Positions 47,987 through 58,215 are shown, counted from the stretch's first letter. The stretch: 64,000 bases of DNA from Polynucleobacter sp. AM-7D1 (GCF_018688455.1 NZ_CP061319.1:496001-560000); one strand, 5' to 3'. Translations and numbers: made by a program. Notes: a model not told the origin generated them from the letters alone.

Positions 47987-48652
47987 ATGAATTGGTTTAT
48001 TTCACCTTCAAGTGTTGGCATCGTCGACTTCCCTACCTATTTGCTGGGCGTGATTTTTACCATCTTATTTCCCGGTCCAAATTCTCTGTATGTATTAACG
48101 ATTGCTTCACTGAAAGGTTGGCGCGCGGGAGCGTGGGCATCGCTCGGGATTTTTATTGGGGATGCCATTCTGATGATGGGTGTTGCCCTAGGAGCCGCTA
48201 CCTTACTCAACTCATCGCCATCCACATTTAACTTCATACGTTTGCTAGGTGCCGCATATTTGGCATGGATGGGTTATGGGTTCATACGAGATGGAATGCG
48301 GCGTTGGCGTGGAGATCAATCAGTTGTTACTGAAGATGTCGGAGCGCATTATTTGAGCTCAGTGCACCCCTTAATTGCTTCATTGACATTGTCCTTAACC
48401 AATCCCAAGGCGATCTTTTTCTTTGTTTCATTTTTTGCGCAGTTCATTCAACCGGGCTACACGCATCCTGTTGATACCTTTTTGTATCTTGCTGTTGTGC
48501 TACAGCTGGTCAGCATGACTTACTTGGCTGGTTTGATATTTTTAGGGCAATATTTTTTGGGCTTCTTTAAAAAGCACTCTCGCTATGCTGCGATTCTTTG
48601 GATTGTCGTTGGGATACTTTTAGTTGGATTTGCTACAAAGCTATTGCTCTAG
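47987..48652 (+). CDS. LysE/RhtB family amino acid exporter
   Basis: This 221-residue protein has about six membrane helices and the LysE motif FPGPNSLYVLTIASLKGWRAG near residue 29, extended by LGAAYLAWMGYGFIRDG and the conserved SLTNPKAIFFFVSFFAQF. It resembles LeuE/RhtB exporters of neutral amino acids; the substrate is not predictable. It is divergent from rhlE and convergent with the aldehyde dehydrogenase. Confidence 0.88.
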   Translation: MNWFISPSSVGIVDFPTYLLGVIFTILFPGPNSLYVLTIASLKGWRAGAWASLGIFIGDAILMMGVALGAATLLNSSPSTFNFIRLLGAAYLAWMGYGFIRDGMRRWRGDQSVVTEDVGAHYLSSVHPLIASLTLSLTNPKAIFFFVSFFAQFIQPGYTHPVDTFLYLAVVLQLVSMTYLAGLIFLGQYFLGFFKKHSRYAAILWIVVGILLVGFATKLLL

Positions 48653-48673
48653 TCCTAAACCCAGCGATAGTAT

Positions 48674-50077
48674 TTATTTGAGCCAGCGTAATAAGCGCTC
48701 AACACCCTTGCGATAAGGTGGCCTTGCCAATTTGGTTCCACCTAAGAACTTGAGACCCAAGAAACCGCCAACCTCTAAGACGGATTTGCGATGACTGAAT
48801 GCATCAAAACCTGCTCTGCCATGATAGGCACCCATACCGCTTCTGCCGATGCCACCAAAAGGTAAATCCTCTATTGCTGCATGCAAGAGGGTGTCATTGA
48901 TTGTTACACCACCAGAACGAGTTTCATTGAGAATTCGCTGCATTACCTTTTTCTCTTTACCAAACCAGTACAGGGCTAATGGCTTAGGCCGTTCATTGAT
49001 ATAGCGAATGATGGAATCAAGATCATTAATAGTTACGATTGGCAGAATGGGTCCAAACACCTCTTCTTGCATGACGAGCGCATCTTCAGAAACATTCAGG
49101 AGTGCTACAGGCATGAATGCCAGCCCAAGATTTTTAGGAGTAGAGAGCAAGGGAATTGCTTTTGCCCCACGATTCACTGCGTCTTTAACCAGTTGATGCC
49201 AATGTGCTAACTGATTTTCATCAATTGCACCTGTGAATTCTTCTGGATTGGAAAATTGTTCTTGAGCAGCATTTTGCAATTCCTGAATAAAGGTTTCGCT
49301 AACACTTGAGTGAACTATGGCGTAATCCGGGGCAATACAGGTTTGACCACCATTCACTAATTTGCCGTAAATAATACTTGCGGCTGCATCTTTCATTTTG
49401 GCAGATGGGTCAACAATCGCTGGCGATTTGCCGCCTAGCTCAAGAGTGATTGGCGTTAGATGGTCTGCAGCAGCACGCATCACTTTCTTGCCAATGTTGC
49501 TAGAGCCAGTAAAGAAGAGATGATCGAATGGAAGTGCTGCAAAAGATTCTGCAACTTCAGTGCCGCCAACGGTGACACAAAATTCGATCGGGTGAAAATA
49601 CTCTTGAATTAATGTTGCCAAAAATCCAGAAGTGCGTGAACTTCTTTCTGAAGGTTTGAGCCAAACTCGATTACCCGCCGCAAAAGCCGCAATAGCAGGA
49701 ACTAATGCTAGTTGGACCGGGTAATTCCAGGGGCTCATGATGCCCACCACACCCATGGACTGCATTTGTGTCCAAGCATGAGAGGAGGCCAAGAATGCTG
49801 GTGTTGAGACTAGTTGCGGCTTCATCCACTCTTTGAGATGCTTACGGACATGTTTACATGCCTGATAGACCATCTGAAATTCTAGGAGTCGACTCTCAAT
49901 CGAATGACGAGTACCAAAATCTGCGGCTAAGACTTTGCAGATCTTTTCTTCATTAGCGGCGAGCATTTTTTCAATGCGACCAATTCGTTCAAGGCGAACC
50001 GCTAATGTGGGGTTTGGTTCTGCGGCATAGGCTGCCTTGATTTCGTCTAATTGGAGTGTGAAACGATTTATCGACAT
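48674..50077 (-). CDS. Aldehyde dehydrogenase, coniferyl aldehyde dehydrogenase-like
   Basis: The 467-residue NAD(P)-dependent dehydrogenase oxidises an aldehyde to its acid. It has ITLELGGKSPAIVDP (catalytic-Glu region) and NGGQTCIAPDY with the catalytic Cys, and the shorter ALDH3-like length with a C-terminal membrane-like basic segment. Coniferyl aldehyde dehydrogenase (CalB) is the best-known bacterial relative; fatty aldehydes are an alternative. It is divergent from msrA and alone on its strand. Confidence 0.87.
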   Translation of the reverse strand: MSINRFTLQLDEIKAAYAAEPNPTLAVRLERIGRIEKMLAANEEKICKVLAADFGTRHSIESRLLEFQMVYQACKHVRKHLKEWMKPQLVSTPAFLASSHAWTQMQSMGVVGIMSPWNYPVQLALVPAIAAFAAGNRVWLKPSERSSRTSGFLATLIQEYFHPIEFCVTVGGTEVAESFAALPFDHLFFTGSSNIGKKVMRAAADHLTPITLELGGKSPAIVDPSAKMKDAAASIIYGKLVNGGQTCIAPDYAIVHSSVSETFIQELQNAAQEQFSNPEEFTGAIDENQLAHWHQLVKDAVNRGAKAIPLLSTPKNLGLAFMPVALLNVSEDALVMQEEVFGPILPIVTINDLDSIIRYINERPKPLALYWFGKEKKVMQRILNETRSGGVTINDTLLHAAIEDLPFGGIGRSGMGAYHGRAGFDAFSHRKSVLEVGGFLGLKFLGGTKLARPPYRKGVERLLRWLK

Positions 50078-50129
50078 GGGGTTTTATGTGAAGCAAGCAA
50101 ATGATTGAATAAGGTATTAGGATAAAGGT

Positions 50130-50702
50130 ATGAACAACACTATCCTTAAAAATGACCTCATTCTTGAGCGCGCCACCTTAGGTGGCGGCTGTTTCTGGTG
50201 CCTGGAAGCGGTTTACCAGCAAATCTTAGGTGTCAGCGCTGTAGTTTCGGGGTACGCGGGAGGGGCGTTAGCTAATCCTGATTATGAATCCGTTTGCTCA
50301 GGTCAAACTGGCCATGCTGAAATCGTTGATGTCTATTTCGATCCGACGATAGTGTCTTATCGTGATTTATTGGAAATCTTTTTTGTTATTCATGATCCAA
50401 CTACCTTGAACTATCAGGGCAATGATCATGGTACTCAATACCGATCAGTGATTTTTACTCACAGTGAAAGTCAAAATGTCACGGCCCATGAGGTGGTCAA
50501 AGAGTTGGAGAATGCAAAGATCTACTCCAATCCAGTAGTGACCCAAATTGATGTTGCGCCCGTTATTTATCCAGCCGAGGATTATCACCAAGATTATTTC
50601 CGCCAGCATCCTGGGCAGGGTTACTGCAGGGCAGTTGTTGCTCCTAAGTTAGCTAAATTTAGAGCCAAGTTTCAATCTCTGATTGCGCCAGAGTTTCGCT
50701 AG
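50130..50702 (+). CDS. msrA: Peptide-methionine (S)-S-oxide reductase MsrA
   Basis: MsrA repairs methionine S-sulfoxide in proteins. The 190-residue protein has the active-site motif GGGCFWCLEAVYQQI (catalytic Cys in GCFWC), SGYAGG, and the block GNDHGTQYRSVIF. The usual C-terminal resolving region is short here. It is convergent with pdxH and stands alone. Confidence 0.96.
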   Translation: MNNTILKNDLILERATLGGGCFWCLEAVYQQILGVSAVVSGYAGGALANPDYESVCSGQTGHAEIVDVYFDPTIVSYRDLLEIFFVIHDPTTLNYQGNDHGTQYRSVIFTHSESQNVTAHEVVKELENAKIYSNPVVTQIDVAPVIYPAEDYHQDYFRQHPGQGYCRAVVAPKLAKFRAKFQSLIAPEFR

Positions 50703-50731
50703 AGCAATCAGGTCAAGTGCAGTCGAATCAG

Positions 50732-51367
50732 TTAGGGTGCTAGGCGAGTAATACGCCATTGAGCCCCATCGAGTTGATAGTGAATGCGGTCATGTAAGCG
50801 CGATGGTCGCCCTTGCCAGAATTCAATTTCAGTAGGGCGTAAGCGATAGCCTCCCCAATGATCGGGTCTAGGTGGTTTATCTCCAAAGTCGGCCGCGAAG
50901 CGCTTTTCAGCTTCTTCAAGAAATTCTCGATTCGGAATTTCAGCGCTTTGAGGTGATGCCCAAGCACCAATTCTGGAGGCTGCTGGGCGAGACTGGAAAT
51001 ATTCATCGCTCTCGGCAGGGCTGACCCGCTCAACCACCCCTTTAATACGAACCTGACGCTCTAGTTCATGCCAATGAAACAGTAAGGCAGCCTGTGGTCG
51101 AACGGCTAACTCTTTCCCTTTTTGACTGTCGTAATTAGTAAAGAAGGTAAAGCCAGTCTCATCCGCCCCTTTTAGTAAGACAATACGAGCTGATGGATTG
51201 CCTGCTGCATCTGCAGTGGCCAAAGTCATTGAGTTGGGTTCTGGACACTCCGCTTTAATAGCTTGATCAAACCAAAGCTGAAATAAGCTCAGTGGATTGG
51301 GTGGAACCTCAGTCTCTGAAAGTTGACCGAAGGTATAGTTTTTGCGAAGTTGAGCGATGGAGTCCAT
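50732..51367 (-). CDS. pdxH: Pyridoxamine 5'-phosphate oxidase PdxH
   Basis: PdxH is an FMN enzyme that oxidises pyridoxine or pyridoxamine phosphate to pyridoxal phosphate. Start ATG 51367 gives 211 residues beginning [16 protein letters not shown]; a longer frame overlaps tcdA and is a shadow. FMN-binding [10 protein letters not shown] and [13 protein letters not shown], and the C-terminal [16 protein letters not shown]...RIHYQ, are intact. Confidence 0.96.
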   Translation of the reverse strand: MDSIAQLRKNYTFGQLSETEVPPNPLSLFQLWFDQAIKAECPEPNSMTLATADAAGNPSARIVLLKGADETGFTFFTNYDSQKGKELAVRPQAALLFHWHELERQVRIKGVVERVSPAESDEYFQSRPAASRIGAWASPQSAEIPNREFLEEAEKRFAADFGDKPPRPDHWGGYRLRPTEIEFWQGRPSRLHDRIHYQLDGAQWRITRLAP

Positions 51368-51389
51368 TTTTTCAGTATAAAGAGAAGCT

Positions 51390-52139
51390 ATGGCAGAAGA
51401 CAAGATTGAAGAGAGCGCAGAAGATCGTCGTTTTGGAGGTGTAGCCCGGCTATACGGCCCAGAGTTGCGTGAACGTTTTCGTCTTGCCACGGTTGTTGTG
51501 GCTGGATTAGGTGGGGTAGGTTCGTGGGCTGCTGAGGCTTTGGCGCGCACGGCTATTGGACATCTGGTCTTGATTGATTTTGATCACATTGCCGAAAGCA
51601 ATACTAATCGTCAGCTACATGCTCTTGAAGGTGAGTATGGTAAAGCTAAGGTACAGGCGATGACTGATCGCATTCGCCAAATTAATCCTGATATCAAGCT
51701 TACTAGTCATGATGCATTTTTGGAGCCAGAAAATCTGGATACCCTGATTCCAGAAGGCGCAATTGTTTTAGATGCAACCGATTCGGTGCAAACCAAAATT
51801 GCCTTAGCAGTTTGGGCTAATAAAAATCAGCGTGCTCTAGTCATGTGCGGTGCAGCTGGCGGAAAATCAGATCCCACTTCCGTGCGATGTGATGACCTGT
51901 CTAGAACTGAGCAAGATGCTTTATTGGCAAAGGTGCGTCAGGGCCTCAGACAGGATCATGGATTTTCTAGAAACCTGAAAAGAAAAATTGGTATTCGTGC
52001 GATCTACTCCCATCAGCCTCGTGCAGGTGTTGCTAGTGGAGGCCTTGCATGTTCTGGTTATGGGTCAACAGTGATGGTGACTGCAGCTTGTGGTTTAGCT
52101 GCTGCTGCTGAAGTCTTAAATCTCATTGCTATTCAGTAA
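51390..52139 (+). CDS. tcdA: tRNA threonylcarbamoyladenosine dehydratase TcdA (CsdL)
   Basis: TcdA is an E1-like ATP enzyme that cyclises t6A at position 37 of tRNAs to ct6A. The 249-residue protein has [18 protein letters not shown], the nucleotide motif [17 protein letters not shown] near residue 39, [13 protein letters not shown], and [12 protein letters not shown]. The pair of cysteines that MoeB/ThiF use for zinc is not obvious, as in CsdL. It is divergent from pdxH by 22 bases. Confidence 0.92.
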   Translation: MAEDKIEESAEDRRFGGVARLYGPELRERFRLATVVVAGLGGVGSWAAEALARTAIGHLVLIDFDHIAESNTNRQLHALEGEYGKAKVQAMTDRIRQINPDIKLTSHDAFLEPENLDTLIPEGAIVLDATDSVQTKIALAVWANKNQRALVMCGAAGGKSDPTSVRCDDLSRTEQDALLAKVRQGLRQDHGFSRNLKRKIGIRAIYSHQPRAGVASGGLACSGYGSTVMVTAACGLAAAAEVLNLIAIQ

Positions 52140-52343
52140 GATTTCTGAAGCTGAGCAATAAATCCTTAAGGGGAATCCCTGTAGGAAATTACGGATTCTG
52201 ATGTCATCCAAAATTTATTATTTCCCCATCAAGCCTGTATCTTCTTTGCCCAAAGATTTCTCTTGCACCATATTTAATTGTTTAAGCACTTTACGCATTT
52301 TTATCCCCTAGTGTAGAAGCTCAGTCCTCCCTAGACTTTGCCT

Positions 52344-52362
52344 CGTTGGTGATTTACCAACG
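52344..52362 (+). promoter_or_regulatory. Inverted repeat in the leader of the amino acid permease gene
   Basis: CGTTGGT-GATTT-ACCAACG forms a perfect 7-base stem 11 bases upstream of the strong AGGAGG of the permease gene. CCTCC at 52326-52330 could also pair with the SD. The 245-base gap before the gene is otherwise without a coding signal, so this may be an operator or an mRNA control hairpin. Confidence 0.45.
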
Positions 52363-52384
52363 ACAAATCGAAAGGAGGTCTCTT

Positions 52385-53767
52385 TTGCAGACTGAACAAA
52401 CTGGTTTACAGCGCCACCTCAAAGTAAGGCACATTCGCCTGATGGCTTTGGGTTCCACTATTGGTGTTGGATTATTTCTGGGCTCGGCAAGCGCGATTCA
52501 GATCGCAGGACCTTCCATCTTGCTGGGATATTTACTAGCCGGTATCGTTGCATTCATTGTGCTTCGCGCCTTGGGTGAGATGGCAGTGCATGAACCGGTT
52601 GCTGGTTCATTTGCTGCATATGCCAATACCTATGTAGGACCGCTAGCGGGTTATATGGTCGGGTGGGGCTATTGGACTTACTGGATCGTTGTTGGAATAG
52701 CTGAAGTCACTGCTGTTGGTATTTATATGGGGATTTGGTTTCCTGATGTACCTCAGTGGATCTGGGCTTTGTCTTCCATCTTGATGATGGGCTTAATCAA
52801 TCTCATTGCTGTAAAAGTTTTTGGTGAGTTTGAATTTTGGTTTGCTCTCATCAAAGTCGTTGCTATTGTGGCCATGATTGCCTTGGGAAGCTCAGTCATC
52901 TTCTTTGGTTTTACCAATGACTGGAATCCGATTGGTTTCAGTAACCTTTGGCAGCACGACGGCTTCTTCCCTAACGGTGTTGGCGGTATGTTGCTTTCCC
53001 TGCAGATGGTCTTATTTGCATACGTTGGTATTGAGATGATTGGGTTATCTGCTGGTGAGGCAGAGAATCCACGCAAAACCATTCCGATGGCAATTGATTC
53101 ATTGGCATGGCGCATCTTGATTTTTTATATGGGTGCGATTCTTGTCATCTTGGCTATCTTCCCTTGGAATGAAGTTGGGCAACAAGGAAGTCCATTTGTA
53201 GTGATGTTTGAGCGGATTGGTTTGCGCGAGGCCGCTGGCATCATTAACTTCGTAGTGATCACTGCCGCTTTGTCATCTTGTAATGCCGGGATCTTTAGTG
53301 GTGGGCGACTCTTATATGCGCTCTCAGTGAATGGCTATGCACCTTCCCCGTTTGCCAAGCTATCCAAGTATGGTGTTCCACATCGAGCAGTGATGGCGAC
53401 GGTAGCAGTATGTATGACCGGAGTGGTCTTGAACTACTTCGTTCCAGATAAAGCATTTCAGTACGTTATGGCTGCAGTTACCTTTGTTGGATTAATGGTG
53501 TGGATTGCAATCTTGCTCACCCAAATTCAATTTCGTCGCTCACTGACTAAATCCCAGATTGCCGAGTTGGCCTATCGCACGCCTTGGTGGCCCTATTCCT
53601 CGTGGTTTGCATTGGCATTTATTACCTTGGTCGTGGTGTTGATGGGCTTTCATGAGGATGCACGGATTGCCTTGGTATTGGGTCCGTGTCTATTAGGTGT
53701 GTATCTCGCCATGTTCTACATCGTTGGCTTACATCGCAAAACAAAACTGAGTCGTGAATTCAAATAA
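52385..53767 (+). CDS. APC-family amino acid permease
   Basis: The 460-residue permease has about twelve membrane helices and the amino acid transporter motif RHIRLMALGSTIGVGLFLGSA near the N-terminus, related to CycA/AnsP/AroP. I place the start at TTG 52385, six bases after a perfect AGGAGG (52373-52378); an upstream TTG lies inside the hairpin. Followed closely by alanine dehydrogenase, it probably imports alanine, glycine or serine (D- or L-). Confidence 0.88.
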   Translation: MQTEQTGLQRHLKVRHIRLMALGSTIGVGLFLGSASAIQIAGPSILLGYLLAGIVAFIVLRALGEMAVHEPVAGSFAAYANTYVGPLAGYMVGWGYWTYWIVVGIAEVTAVGIYMGIWFPDVPQWIWALSSILMMGLINLIAVKVFGEFEFWFALIKVVAIVAMIALGSSVIFFGFTNDWNPIGFSNLWQHDGFFPNGVGGMLLSLQMVLFAYVGIEMIGLSAGEAENPRKTIPMAIDSLAWRILIFYMGAILVILAIFPWNEVGQQGSPFVVMFERIGLREAAGIINFVVITAALSSCNAGIFSGGRLLYALSVNGYAPSPFAKLSKYGVPHRAVMATVAVCMTGVVLNYFVPDKAFQYVMAAVTFVGLMVWIAILLTQIQFRRSLTKSQIAELAYRTPWWPYSSWFALAFITLVVVLMGFHEDARIALVLGPCLLGVYLAMFYIVGLHRKTKLSREFK

Positions 53768-53777
53768 GGAGATTGAA

Positions 53778-54896
53778 ATGATTGTTGGCGTACCTCAAGA
53801 AGTAAAAAATAATGAATTTCGTATTGGCTTAACCCCGGGTAATGTCAGGGGCTTATGTAAGCAGGGACATTCTGTCCTAGTACAGCGTGGAGCTGGTGAA
53901 CAAATTGGCTTGAGCGATGAGTCTTATCGTCTATCTGGTGCCACCTTGATCAACAGTGCTGCTGAGGTCTTTGCAAAGGCAGAGATGATCGTCAAGGTTA
54001 AGGAGCCTCAGCCCCAAGAATGCGCCATGTTGCGTGAAGATCAAATCCTCTTTACCTATTTACATCTCGCTCCAGACCCACAGCAGACCAAAGCATTACT
54101 AGCCTCAGGTGCAAGCTGTATTGCTTATGAAACAGTTACCTCATGTAATGGCGCTCTGCCTCTTTTGGCTCCGATGAGTGAAGTTGCGGGCAGGATGTCT
54201 ATCCAAGCAGCAGCCATCCATCTTGAGAAAACAAATGGAGGCTTGGGTATCTTGATGGCGGGTGTGCCAGGTGTAGCGCCTGCAAAGGTCGTTATATTGG
54301 GAGCGGGTGTAGTGGGGCGTAATGCCTTGCAGATGGCTGTAGGTATGGGTGCTGATGTTTGTATTTTCGATCGCAATATCGATTGCTTAAGACAGATTGA
54401 CATGCTCTACGGCAATCGCGTCAGAACCTTCTACGCTGACCCACTTTTGGTTGAATTGGAGGTTTGTGAGGCGGATGTTGTGATCGGCGCTGTCTTGCTA
54501 CCTGGGGCTGCAGCACCAAAGCTAGTGACAAGAGAAATGGTTCGAAAAATGAAGGCGGGTGCAGTAGTGGTGGATGTCGCAATCGATCAAGGCGGTTGCT
54601 TTGAAACATCCAAGCCCACTTCGCATGCTGATCCTACCTTTATCGTAGATGGTGTTCTGCATTACTGCGTAGCAAATATGCCTGGAGCAGTTGCGAGAAC
54701 CTCTACCTTTGCATTGACGAATGCGACTTATCCATTTGTTGAGGCTTTGGCAAATCGAGGAATGGGGAGAGCACTCTCGCATGATCATCATTTGCGAAAT
54801 GGCTTAAGTGTGCATCGAGGAAATCTCACTTCTGAGCCCGTTGCTAAAGCGCAGAAAGTAGATTTTGTATCAGCAGAAGAGTTATTGGCTGCATAG
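53778..54896 (+). CDS. ald: Alanine dehydrogenase
   Basis: Ald interconverts L-alanine and pyruvate plus ammonia using NAD. ATG 53778 has AAGGAG six bases upstream. The 372-residue protein starts MIVGVPQEVKNNEFRIGLTP, with the substrate Lys region MIVKVKEPQ, catalytic His in FTYLHLAPD, the NAD motif VVILGAGVVGRNALQMAVGMGA, and the C-terminal PGAVARTSTFALTNATYPF. With the preceding permease it lets the cell use alanine as carbon and nitrogen. Confidence 0.95.
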   Translation: MIVGVPQEVKNNEFRIGLTPGNVRGLCKQGHSVLVQRGAGEQIGLSDESYRLSGATLINSAAEVFAKAEMIVKVKEPQPQECAMLREDQILFTYLHLAPDPQQTKALLASGASCIAYETVTSCNGALPLLAPMSEVAGRMSIQAAAIHLEKTNGGLGILMAGVPGVAPAKVVILGAGVVGRNALQMAVGMGADVCIFDRNIDCLRQIDMLYGNRVRTFYADPLLVELEVCEADVVIGAVLLPGAAAPKLVTREMVRKMKAGAVVVDVAIDQGGCFETSKPTSHADPTFIVDGVLHYCVANMPGAVARTSTFALTNATYPFVEALANRGMGRALSHDHHLRNGLSVHRGNLTSEPVAKAQKVDFVSAEELLAA

Positions 54897-54926
54897 TACT
54901 TTCATCGAAGTCGCAAGAGGGAATGA

Positions 54927-54947
54927 CTTGGAGGTTTTAGCTCCAAG
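54927..54947 (+). terminator. Possible terminator hairpin after ald
   Basis: CTTGGAG / CTCCAAG with a 7-base loop, 31 bases after the ald stop, followed by CTTTCCTCT, a weak pyrimidine-rich tail. It may be a weak terminator before the GDT1-type gene. Confidence 0.45.
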
Positions 54948-54968
54948 CTTTCCTCTATCATTCAATGC

Positions 54969-55544
54969 ATGGACTTATCTGCATTAGCTCTTTCTACTGG
55001 CGTAGTCGCTCTGGCTGAGATGGGCGACAAAACCCAACTGCTTTCCTTGATGTTGGCTGCCCGCTACCCAAAACAAGCTCTCGCCATTATTGGTGGGATA
55101 TTGATTGCGACAATTGCCAACCATGCTTGCGCGGCTTTGCTGGGGCATTGGCTCACTACCTTTATGAGTCCAGACATTCTTAAATGGATTTTAGGTTTGA
55201 GCTTTTTAGGAATAGGTCTTTGGCTCTTGGTGCCTGATCACATTGATGATGCAGCTGGATCTAAAGTAGCTGATAGAGCCCTTCAGGTATTCATGCTCAC
55301 GGTTGGACTTTTTTTCTTGGCCGAGATGGGAGATAAGACCCAAATTGCCACTATCGCTCTAGGAGCTAAGTATTCCGATGTTGTCTCGGTCACCATTGGC
55401 ACCACTTTGGGGATGATGTTGGCCAACGCTCCAGCTGTTTGGATTGGTCAGAAGTTCACTAAACGCATGCCGATTAAATGGGTGCATGCGGTAGCTGCTG
55501 TGACCTTCATCGCCATTGGTGTCGCCACCCTCATCTGGGGTTAG
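54969..55544 (+). CDS. UPF0016/GDT1 family manganese exporter (MneA-like)
   Basis: A 191-residue protein with six membrane helices and two copies of the family motif: EMGDKTQLLSLMLAARYP near residue 16 and EMGDKTQIATIALGAKYS near 118. Bacterial relatives export Mn2+; eukaryotic GDT1/TMEM165 move Ca2+ or Mn2+ against H+. No metal-responsive element was recognised upstream, though a yybP-type riboswitch would be expected in some genomes. Confidence 0.9.
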   Translation: MDLSALALSTGVVALAEMGDKTQLLSLMLAARYPKQALAIIGGILIATIANHACAALLGHWLTTFMSPDILKWILGLSFLGIGLWLLVPDHIDDAAGSKVADRALQVFMLTVGLFFLAEMGDKTQIATIALGAKYSDVVSVTIGTTLGMMLANAPAVWIGQKFTKRMPIKWVHAVAAVTFIAIGVATLIWG

Positions 55545-55578
55545 GGCGAAATTGGTCTACGGGGCTTAAAATTACCCC

Positions 55579-58188
55579 ATGAAAACTGATCTGCCACAGA
55601 GCTTCCGTAGGCTCGAATACTGCGCTCCCAATTACACCTTTTCACAGGTTGAGTTAGACATTGCTCTGGATCCCGCCAGGACAATTGTGAAGAGTCGCCT
55701 AGAGGTCTTGCCAGGTTCTGCTCATGAGGCTGGCACGCCTTTGCTACTGCAGGGCCATGAGCTGGAGTTTGTGAGTTTGCGTATTAATGGTGAAGCTCAT
55801 CGTCAATTTGAACTGACACCAGAAACATTAACTATTCATGCATTGCCCAATGAAGGTAAGCAAGCTTTCATTGTTGAAATCATTTGTGTCTGCGTGCCTG
55901 AGAAAAATACCTCGCTGATGGGTCTGTATGTCTCTAATGGCAATTTCTTTACCCAGTGCGAAGCAGAGGGATTCAGAAAGATTACATATTTTCTTGATAG
56001 ACCAGACGTCATGGCGCGCTATCGCGTCACACTGCGTGCACGTGAAGCGGAGTGCCCGGTACTGTTATCAAACGGTAATCTCATTAGTACGGAAAAATTG
56101 ACGAATGGATGGCATAGCGCTGTTTGGGAGGACCCATTTCCAAAACCGTCTTACTTGTTTGCCTTAGTTGCTGGCAAGTTGGAATGCATTGAGGAAACTA
56201 TCACCACCAGCAGTGGCGCTCAGAAGTTACTGCAAATTTGGGTTGAGCCACATGACCTGAAAAAGACTCGTCATGCAATGGATTCTTTAATTGCTTCGAT
56301 TCATTGGGATGAAAAACGTTACGGCCTTGAGCTCGATCTTGAGCGCTTTATGATTGTGGCGGTAAGCGATTTCAATATGGGTGCAATGGAGAACAAGGGT
56401 CTCAATGTTTTCAATACCAAATTTGTACTCGCTCAGCCAGAGACAGCAACAGATGCCGACTTTGCCAATATTGAAAGCGTAGTAGCTCATGAGTACTTCC
56501 ATAACTGGACTGGTAATCGAGTTACTTGTCGAGATTGGTTTCAACTTTCTCTTAAAGAAGGTTTGACCGTATTCCGTGATCAGGAGTTCTCCGCTGATCA
56601 AATGGGTAGTGAGTCCGGTAGGGCGGTTAAGCGTATTGAAGACGTGCGCTTGTTGCGTCAACTTCAATTCCCGGAGGATGCGGGTCCGATGGCGCACCCC
56701 ATTCGTCCAGATGAATATCAAGAGATTAATAACTTCTATACCGTGACTGTGTATGAGAAGGGCGCTGAAGTAGTGCGCATGTACCAAACCTTGCTAGGTC
56801 TTGAGGGTTTCCGTAAAGGTATGGATCTTTACTTTAAGCGTCATGATGGACAAGCGGTGACATGCGATGATTTCTTGGCTGCTATGGCAGATGCTAATGG
56901 GCGAGACCTCTCCCAGTTTAAAAACTGGTACAGCCAAGCAGGCACCCCTAGAGTCAAAGTAGAGGAATCCTACGATGCTGATAAAAAGCAATATCAAATT
57001 ACCTTGACGCAAAGCCCTTCAGCCAATATTGAACGCAAAGATAGCAAACCATTTCATATTCCATTGAAGATGCGCTTACTCACGCCTGCAGATGATCAGG
57101 TAGAGACTTTGTTAGAGCTGACTCAAGAGCAGCAAACTTGGACTTTTGACCAAATAGCAGGTCATCCAGTGCTATCAATCAATCGTAATTTCTCAGCGCC
57201 GATTCAATTAGATTTTGATCAGAGTGAAGCTGATTTACTGACGATGTTCTCAAGTGATGACGATGCCTTTAATCGTTGGGAGGCTGGCCAGAAGCTCGCC
57301 ATGCAGATGATCTTAGGCAATCGCTTGCCTGATAAAGCTCTGATTGAGGCTTATCGTACCCTCTTGACTGATCCGGACTTAGATCCTGCATTCAAAGAGT
57401 TGGCTCTGACTTTACCTGCTGAGACCTATTTGTATGAGCAGTGTGCAAGCGTTGATCCTCAGCAGATTTATGCTGCCCGTCGTGCTTTCCGCCATGCCAT
57501 TGCCAGTGAGCTGAGAATTGAGTGGGCCGCCCTCTACCAGCAGATGCAGACTCCAGGACCATTTAACCCTGATGCAGCAAGTGCTGGTAAGCGTGCATTA
57601 AAGAATCTTGCGCTCAGCATGTTGCTCGAAGCGGATCCACTAATCTGGTCACCCATGGCAGTCAATCAGTATCAGAATGCTGACAACATGACTGACCGAT
57701 ATGCAGCTCTAGCTGGTTTGGTGATTCATGGAAGTAAATCTGCAGCAGCTTGCCTAGAAGATTTTTATAGCCGCTTTGCTGATGATGCTTTAGTGATTGA
57801 TAAGTGGTTTGCACTGCAATCCAGCAGACCCCCAGTCGTTAATAATGAATCTACCTTGGATGTGGTTAAGCGTTTACGTGAGCACGAAGCTTTCAAGATG
57901 AATAACCCCAATCGAGTGCGCAGCGTTATTCATGCATTTTGTATGAATAACCCCGCCAGCTTTCATCAAACCGATGGTAGTGGATATGCATTTTGGGCGG
58001 AATCTGTTCTTGCTCTGGATCCAATTAACCCGCAGGTTGCCGCTCGTTTAGCAAGGGGTCTAGATCGTTGGCGCCATTTTGCCAAGTCTTACCAAGACCA
58101 TATGCTGACAGCCTTGAAGAAGGTTGATGCTTGCGAAACCCTCTCTCCAGATGTGAAAGAGGTGGTTTCTAAGGCTTTAGGAAATTAA
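55579..58188 (+). CDS. pepN: Aminopeptidase N (PepN)
   Basis: This 869-residue M1 zinc metallopeptidase removes N-terminal residues from peptides. It has the GAMEN motif (NMGAMENKGLNVF, residue 267 on), the zinc site HEYFHN (near 304) with the downstream Glu in KEGLTVFRDQEF, and a large C-terminal helical domain. Length equals E. coli PepN. It starts with ATG 34 bases after the GDT1-type gene. Confidence 0.97.
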   Translation: MKTDLPQSFRRLEYCAPNYTFSQVELDIALDPARTIVKSRLEVLPGSAHEAGTPLLLQGHELEFVSLRINGEAHRQFELTPETLTIHALPNEGKQAFIVEIICVCVPEKNTSLMGLYVSNGNFFTQCEAEGFRKITYFLDRPDVMARYRVTLRAREAECPVLLSNGNLISTEKLTNGWHSAVWEDPFPKPSYLFALVAGKLECIEETITTSSGAQKLLQIWVEPHDLKKTRHAMDSLIASIHWDEKRYGLELDLERFMIVAVSDFNMGAMENKGLNVFNTKFVLAQPETATDADFANIESVVAHEYFHNWTGNRVTCRDWFQLSLKEGLTVFRDQEFSADQMGSESGRAVKRIEDVRLLRQLQFPEDAGPMAHPIRPDEYQEINNFYTVTVYEKGAEVVRMYQTLLGLEGFRKGMDLYFKRHDGQAVTCDDFLAAMADANGRDLSQFKNWYSQAGTPRVKVEESYDADKKQYQITLTQSPSANIERKDSKPFHIPLKMRLLTPADDQVETLLELTQEQQTWTFDQIAGHPVLSINRNFSAPIQLDFDQSEADLLTMFSSDDDAFNRWEAGQKLAMQMILGNRLPDKALIEAYRTLLTDPDLDPAFKELALTLPAETYLYEQCASVDPQQIYAARRAFRHAIASELRIEWAALYQQMQTPGPFNPDAASAGKRALKNLALSMLLEADPLIWSPMAVNQYQNADNMTDRYAALAGLVIHGSKSAAACLEDFYSRFADDALVIDKWFALQSSRPPVVNNESTLDVVKRLREHEAFKMNNPNRVRSVIHAFCMNNPASFHQTDGSGYAFWAESVLALDPINPQVAARLARGLDRWRHFAKSYQDHMLTALKKVDACETLSPDVKEVVSKALGN

Positions 58189-58215
58189 TCTTCCCTAGAT
58201 TTAATATTTTTTGTT

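Noticed and set aside
51368-51550. N-terminal extension of PdxH.
   Set aside because: It is antisense to the start of tcdA and has no family match.
54898-54968. Possible Mn-sensing yybP-type riboswitch before the GDT1-type gene.
   Set aside because: The gap is only about 70 bases and lacks the conserved motif; only a weak terminator-like hairpin is seen.
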